DNA from: Tillus elongatus
Taxonomy: Eukaryota > Arthropoda > Insecta > Coleoptera > Cleridae
Direction: 5' to 3'
DNA length: 64,000 nt
Assembly (NCBI GenBank): GCA_964006375.1
Contig: OZ023265.1
Location: 159,104,118 to 159,168,117, forward strand
Shown: piece by piece, positions 58,561-64,000 of the stretch
How the letters are laid out: every line of letters starts with the position of its first letter
Position numbering within the stretch: position 1 is the first letter of the stretch
Translations under genes and position numbers: made by a program
The notes under the pieces: model-generated
What the model was told of the DNA's origin: nothing
The model's input: only the letters and a program-made list of their open reading frames with translations
Databases searched by the model: none

Positions 58561-59114
58561 GCAGAAAATTCTAATAAAACGGGCTTGAAAGCTATCTTTT
58601 TCACATCTTAAAGCCATATCCCCCTTAAACCTTGCCTACCCCGCACAGCACCCCTATCCCACCAGGTGCCGTAACTCCCTCGGTGAGTAGGAACAAGCCA
58701 ATTTTGTTGTGGTTTATGCAGCGAGGGTGGTTGTATGCACGCGAGGGGGAAGTAAAATCCCCACGACGAGGCAGACACCCCCCAACCCCCACCCCTGCCA
58801 CAAGTCGAAGGGGGTGCTGCTTCGTCGTAGGCATCCCCCCCTCGTGTGCATAGAACCACCCTCGTTGCATAAACCACAAGAAAAACTTCTTGTTCATACC
58901 CCCCAAGGAAGTTACGTGACCTGGGGCAAATAGGGGTGGTGTGCGGGGTAGGCAGGGTTTAATGGGGATATGGCTTCCAATAGACAGCTTTCAAGCAGTT
59001 TTCTTCGCATTTTCTGCTCATATTTCCTATTTACTACCTACCCCGCCCAGCACCCCTATTCACTCCCAGTCCCGTAACTTCCTTGGGGGATGTGAACAAG
59101 AAATTTTTCTTGTG

Positions 59115-59121
<7 letters not shown>
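58447..59121. repeat. Large C-rich palindrome (foldback)
   Basis: The arms of about 300 bp are reverse complements. 'ccacaaaccccaagaaaaat' (58457) pairs with 59096-59115, 'gtaggtagtaaa' with the complement near 59030, and 'aagccatatccccNttaaac' occurs in both arms (58611; complement at 58956). The centre (58740-58850) is rich in C and G runs. The arms belong to HLE subfamily B. The long open frames on both strands are mirror-image artefacts of the palindrome. Confidence 0.85.
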
Positions 59122-59990
<869 letters not shown>

Positions 59991-60164
59991 CAAAACAAAA
60001 CAACAGCTCTTATACAAATGAAAGACATGGCCAGACTGATTTGTTTACGGACTACGGACACAGGAGGCGCTGCATTAGAAAGAGAAGGATTCACGCTACA
60101 TAGCTGTCGGTCGTTCGCCTTTGGCGCATGCGTCCTTCTTCTATAGAAGTATCAGTCTTGTTAT
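59991..60164. other. Mariner 5' flank; element end not identified
   Basis: Non-coding. A GC-richer stretch with 'cgccttttggcg'-like symmetry near 60115-60130 (cgcctttggcgc) could be part of a terminal region. No clear inverted partner. Confidence 0.35.
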
Positions 60165-60425
<261 letters not shown>

Positions 60426-60543
60426 TTTTTTTTTATGTTTTATTTTGACATTTGGAGCAGTGGCGTCTCCTGACCAAAATGTTCGGGTGTGCGGTAACGA
60501 GTTGCTGTTAGTGGTGGTTTTAAAAATTATTAACACTAAATGT

Positions 60544-60553
<10 letters not shown>

Positions 60554-60627
<74 letters not shown>
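60554..60627. repeat. (CA)n/(TA)n microsatellite
   Basis: A short CA run leads into a pure TA tract inside the hAT element. Confidence 0.93.
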
Positions 60628-60629
<2 letters not shown>

Positions 60630-60867
60630 GACCTATATGGGAATGATACGTAGATAAATAAATTAATTTCCCACTGCAACACTAACAAATTAAAAAGTCA
60701 CTTAAAACTTTAAAACACGAAAAGAACATGGAATTATTATCAAGCTCTTCTCTTCACACAAATTTGTGTTAGCGTTAGCACTGTCCGGAACGGGGTGAAA
60801 ACTGTAAACATTAAAAGTAGTTCAATGTTAATATGGTACTAAATAATAAAATGTGTACAAATCCTGG

Positions 60868-61733
<866 letters not shown>

Positions 61734-62242
61734 TATTATAGTCTTTGATTCTAGAATACTGTGGTCCAGGCAAGCGCAGTTGTAATGTTTGTAAATAATG
61801 CTATCACAACGTTTGTTAAACCGGCGTTCCATTCATTTGTCTTGAGCGGTATTTTTACCGCTCACTGCAGTGTTAAAATGAATGGTATTTCCTTACTATT
61901 TTAAACACATGGGTGGGGGACTGTATTGTATACCAATACAGCTCTGTCGAGTGAAGTTGTTCGGAAATAACAACGCACACCTAACCCGAATTCATTCCCA
62001 GTTGCTATTGACCTACTCATATTTTCTGAATGAAGACGTGGTGCCGACTTCATTCCAAGTCACTACTAACCGACTATTTATGAAATCAAATAAGTAAATT
62101 AAATCGATTGTCATAACATATGTAGTGTATTAAGACTAAGGGAAAAAGAAATGAAACATATTTAACTGTGCACATTTTAATTATATTTTAGGGTGTGCGG
62201 CGCACACCTAGCTCACTAGGAGAAATCGCCACTGATTTGGAG

Positions 62243-62579
62243 AAACAATAGTGCACAGATTTCATACGTTTTGAACAAGATCTCATTTTTGTTTGAAACG
62301 CTTAAATAAGTTTGTCACCTTTGAGCCTGAAATTTTAATTTTGTTATAGTTAATATTGAAAAAACCCGGTTTGATTAGGTTGACTAAAACGAAATCATAC
62401 TAGCGTTTAATAACATAAAATAAGTGATACGTTTATAATTTGGCAGATACTTTACTTTCCTAAATATGAATTGAGTTTTCTTCTGGAATTCTTCTGTATT
62501 TTAATGAAATTTGTAATACAAGTTTCTTTAAAAGATACTTACACTTCAGATATAGCAAAATTTAGTTCTTTAGCACATT
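62243..62579. other. No gene recognised
   Basis: AT-rich DNA between the hAT element and a short HLE remnant. Confidence 0.45.
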
Positions 62580-62742
62580 CGAAAGAATTGTTCAAATGTG
62601 CGCGTACTAGGACCTCTAAAATTGATCTCCAAAGTCTGTGTAAGTTTAAAGTATTAACTTTACTAATATGCCGTATAATAATAGTGTATAATTCTTATGA
62701 AAATTCGTTACTATAACGCACTTGCTGCGTCCCGAAATTTTT
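62580..62742 (+). repeat. HLE remnant, short subfamily
   Basis: 'ttcaaatgtgcgcgtactag' and 'gacctctaaaattgatctcc' match the proximal block. 'taatagtgtataattcttat' and 'aacgcacttgctgcgtcccg' match the distal end, joined without (TA)n. Same arrangement as at 1-175. Confidence 0.68.
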
Positions 62743-63350
62743 TCATACCCACACCTCGTAATCTTCATCTATTCAAGAAGCAAGTGAACACCGATCTATA
62801 TTTGTTTCTTACCTATATAAACTAACAGAAGTTGGCTGAGTTGATCTCTTGTTAAGTCACCTTTCGGTAACATCCATCTTCCAATGATCAAGATTAACAT
62901 TAAAAATTGTTCTATTAATGTTATCCAGGTCTCTGTACTCAGTGATATATCTGGCAGTTTAATTTGAACCTAGAACAGTACACACTTATTAAGAAATGGT
63001 TTAATGATGACACGTTGTGCTTGCTAACCCCCATTAAATTGTTTATTTCTTTCAAATCACTTCCAGCTGGAGATGTGAAATTGAAAGTTTCTTCTCTAAC
63101 TCTCATCCTTCGTTCTACTTTATCTAACTCCAGCAACCATATGGCTGGCACTATACTTGTCAGATATAAAAATACTGAAGGGCAAAACCTGAAAAAATTA
63201 ATGAAAAGGAAGACTTTTTTATTTCCTATTTTACTATTTCAGTACGAGATTATCTCCACCACAGTGACAGATAATCGAAACATTTTTTTTGGATGGCCGG
63301 ATGTCCAAAGTAATTCGAGATTGGCCGGCGCGCATTTTTCTAAATTCCAC
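62743..63350. other. No gene confirmed
   Basis: A + ORF at 62964-63356 (130 codons, 'LEQYTLIKKWFNDDTLCLLT', 'VKLKVSSLTLILRSTLSNSS') is fairly long. On the other strand the same DNA encodes 'WLLELDKVERRMRVREETFN'. Neither resembles a known protein, so I do not call a gene. Confidence 0.35.
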
Positions 63351-63577
63351 AAGTGATCGCGGATCGGGTTGCGTACCGGGTTCTAAACGACGCTTGACTT
63401 ATTATTTAATAGTAGGAAGAAGGAATATGCTAAGGTTAATTTCAGTTTTAGAAGGCAGGTTAGTCATATTTTGCGGTATAATGGGGTTGCAGGGCATACT
63501 CCTTCTTCCTAGTAATAAATAATAAGTCACGCGCCGTTTAGAACCCCATGCTCAGCATAACCCGATTTGCGATCACG
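63351..63577. mobile_element. MITE-like inverted repeat
   Basis: Inverted arms of about 75-85 bp: 63351-63432 starts 'gtgatcgcggatcgggttgc' and includes 'gacttattatttaatag'. Its reverse complement, with few mismatches, ends at 63577 ('cccgatttgcgatcac'). The loop is about 60 bp. The structure is that of a small non-autonomous DNA element. No target duplication was identified. Confidence 0.75.
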
Positions 63578-63679
63578 TGTGGCAAGTAGAAAATGCGGCC
63601 GGCGCTGCCCCGAAGTGAGCCGTTTCATACTTATTACTAATCTGATAGCAAATTAGCTAAACACTTTAATGCTAATTTT

Positions 63680-63722
63680 TAGTGAATTTTTATCAAAAGA
63701 AATTCACTAATAGAGAGGTATC

Positions 63723-63806
<84 letters not shown>

Positions 63807-64000
63807 CAACCAATAACTCAAAAAGTAATTAACCGATTTTGATGAAACTCGGCAGGTACCTTTCTTTTATTAATAGCTTGGATGGGTTCGTTAGCCAGAA
63901 AGATCAGACCAGGTTTCCCGGGAAAATGTTGAGTTTGCATTCAAAAAAAAATTCTCCGAAAATTACAAAGCTATTTTGATGAAATTTAGTGGATATAATG
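63680..64000 (+). mobile_element. HLE copy with (TA)n, cut by window end
   Basis: It starts with the palindrome 'ttagtgaatttttatcaaaa + gaaattcactaa' (63680-63711). The block 'tagagaggtatcgg' follows, then directly the TA tract (63727-63802), then 'caataactcaaaaagtaatt' and 'ttggatgggttcgttagcca'. The proximal block is deleted. The distal end lies beyond the window. Confidence 0.78.

Noticed and set aside
58605..58935. Overlapping ORFs on both strands rich in Gly, Pro and Arg
   Set aside because: They lie in the arms of a palindrome and mirror each other; composition follows the C and G runs.
62964..63356. 130-codon + strand ORF as a gene
   Set aside because: No recognisable domain, and the opposite strand is equally open; evidence is too weak.

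Overview
This window reads as intergenic and intronic DNA from a large, AT-rich, transposon-laden animal genome, most likely an insect and possibly a beetle. The evidence is spliced genes with GT-AG introns and many decayed eukaryotic transposon families: hAT, Tigger/pogo, Tc1/mariner, several LINE clades, Penelope-like elements (PLEs), and a Ty3/gypsy element. There is no sign of prokaryotic organisation. No transposase or reverse transcriptase here is intact; all carry stops, frameshifts, deletions or nested insertions. The species cannot be named from the sequence alone.

Host genes. Two loci look like real genes. Gene 1 (+ strand) has CDS exons at 25168-25785 and 28780-29379, joined in phase 0 across a 2,994-bp intron, giving a 405-residue predicted nuclear protein that I do not recognise. 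Gene 2 (- strand) has its last two coding exons at 47217-46996 and 46752-46362; they join in frame and encode a Lys/Arg/Ser-rich tail. A short GC-rich open segment at 6719-6895 may be a stray exon.

Repeat landscape. The dominant element is a non-autonomous family with at least nine (TA)n-bearing copies and many fragments. It resembles Helentron-associated (HINE/DINE-1-like) elements: one end is a palindrome (TTAGTGAATTTTC ... GAAAATTCACTAA), the middle carries a long (TA)n microsatellite, and the other end is a conserved block (GCAGCAAGTGCGTTATGG, either orientation) containing an inverted copy of the palindrome arm. I call these HLEs and give '+' when the palindrome end is at the lower coordinate. 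Eighteen (TA)n tracts of about 60-170 bp punctuate the window, some inside HLEs and some inside transposase remnants.

Layout. 0-3 kb: LINE and PLE fragments. 3.4-4.4 kb: HLE. 5.1-6.7 kb: a hAT nested in a hAT-like MITE, both with perfect 8-bp target duplications. 6.9-10.3 kb: HLE-related repeat, tRNA-like SINEs, a LINE ORF2. 11.9-13.8 kb: a hammerhead-ribozyme-bearing repeat, LINE tail, PLE GIY-YIG end, mariner. 14.0-18.0 kb: a Tigger element flanked by (TA)n and invaded by an R1-like LINE. 19.8-23.7 kb: LINE, mariner and pogo remnants. 24-29.6 kb: host gene 1. 30.7-32.9 kb: deleted gypsy element. 34-42.5 kb: HLE array with tandem duplications and a second PLE nuclease. 42.7-45.6 kb: mariner split by a large foldback element. 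46.3-47.3 kb: host gene 2. 47.6-50.4 kb: LINE and mariner. 51-58.6 kb: more HLEs, an R2-like LINE tail and ribozyme-bearing PLE termini. 58.4-64 kb: foldback, mariner, hAT with target duplication, HLEs.

The most notable signals are hammerhead-ribozyme motifs in PLE-like terminal repeats (12011-12062 minus is canonical; 53193-53240 minus and 57343-57382 plus are variants), a tiny mobile sequence of about 50-70 bp found twice with different 13- and 17-bp target duplications, and the mobile (TA)n family.
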